Below, in pieces: positions 54,786 through 54,877 of a stretch of 54,877 bases of DNA. Source of the stretch: Roseovarius tolerans (GTDB taxonomy: Bacteria > Pseudomonadota > Alphaproteobacteria > Rhodobacterales > Rhodobacteraceae); contig NZ_FOBO01000021.1 in NCBI RefSeq assembly GCF_900109855.1, forward strand, positions 1-54,877. Reading direction: 5' to 3'. Both the position numbers and the translations under genes were made by a program. The notes below the pieces were generated by a model. The model did no database searches and was not told where the DNA came from. It was given only the letters and a program-made list of their open reading frames with translations. The first letter of the stretch is position 1. The number at the start of each line of letters is the position of its first letter.

Positions 54786-54877
54786 GGCTTATCCCTTTTG
54801 TTCCGGCGGGACTACATGTTGAGGCGACAGAGTTCTTGATTGTGGATTGAGGCACGGATTAGATCCGTTTGCAGCGT
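54783..54877 (-). mobile_element. end of a second copy of the left-end IS (cut by window end)
   Basis: These 95 bases are the reverse complement of 255-349 with no mismatch seen. The IS here would read its transposase toward the window interior from the right, so its 3' end interrupts the oxygenase gene. Only the first 92-95 bases are in the window. Confidence 0.85.

Overview
The window is high-GC chromosomal DNA of an alphaproteobacterium, most likely a Roseobacter-group Rhodobacteraceae. The basis is protein style and local gene sets: Hsp20 beside a DUF1150 protein, UPF0262 beside a low-molecular-weight phosphatase, ClpS, RimO, MtaB and DapF. No 16S or other marker gene is present, so the genus is left open. 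Nearly all the DNA is dense, intact, single-copy chromosome.

Layout: 1-349 is the 3' end of an IS1595-type insertion sequence. 0.35-9.05 kb holds a lipoprotein, ilvD, a CPBP protease, accD-folC, cysK, yghU and a NYN/LOTUS-domain protein. 9.3-11.0 kb holds an acyl-CoA racemase and a CoxG-like protein. 11.1-15.3 kb (minus strand) is a complete UgpBAEC-type ABC importer. 15.4-20.8 kb is a complete beta-hydroxyaspartate cycle locus: bhcABCD on the minus strand and the IclR-type regulator bhcR divergent from it. 21-27 kb holds clpS, a methyltransferase, an SDR protein, hemF, a small heat-shock unit, purEK and an SGNH hydrolase. 27.7-38 kb holds an ABC-2 exporter, an S49 peptidase, a Ca/Na antiporter, a pteridine-reductase-like SDR, uvrC, a duplicated secreted protein, a Leu/Glu dehydrogenase with a divergent Lrp-type regulator, and a geranylgeranyl-reductase-like flavoprotein. 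38-44.8 kb holds a methyltransferase, AsmA, rimO and a small operon of GNAT, SnoaL, LMW-PTP and UPF0262 proteins. 45.5-49.4 kb is a capsule-export unit (kpsT, kpsE, phosphomannomutase). 49.7-52.6 kb holds paiB, mtaB-dapF and tRNA-Lys. 52.6-54.9 kb is decayed accessory DNA: an IS66 remnant, a LysR fragment and a 2OG-Fe(II) oxygenase gene cut by a second copy of the left-end IS.

The metabolic centrepiece is the bhc locus. BhcC joins glycine and glyoxylate, BhcB and BhcD convert the product to aspartate, and BhcA regenerates glycine and releases oxaloacetate. The net effect is assimilation of two glyoxylate (from glycolate, ethylene glycol or purines) into a C4 acid without CO2 loss. The ABC importer follows directly on the same strand, separated by a large palindrome. 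The AT-rich bhcA-bhcR gap carries two IclR-operator-like sites.

The least explained structure is an approximately 155-bp intergenic repeat in three copies (9.1, 45.1 and 49.5 kb). It has conserved hairpins whose stems change in a compensatory way, and two inverted copies bracket the capsule unit. All coordinates and motif matches were read by eye; no database search was run.
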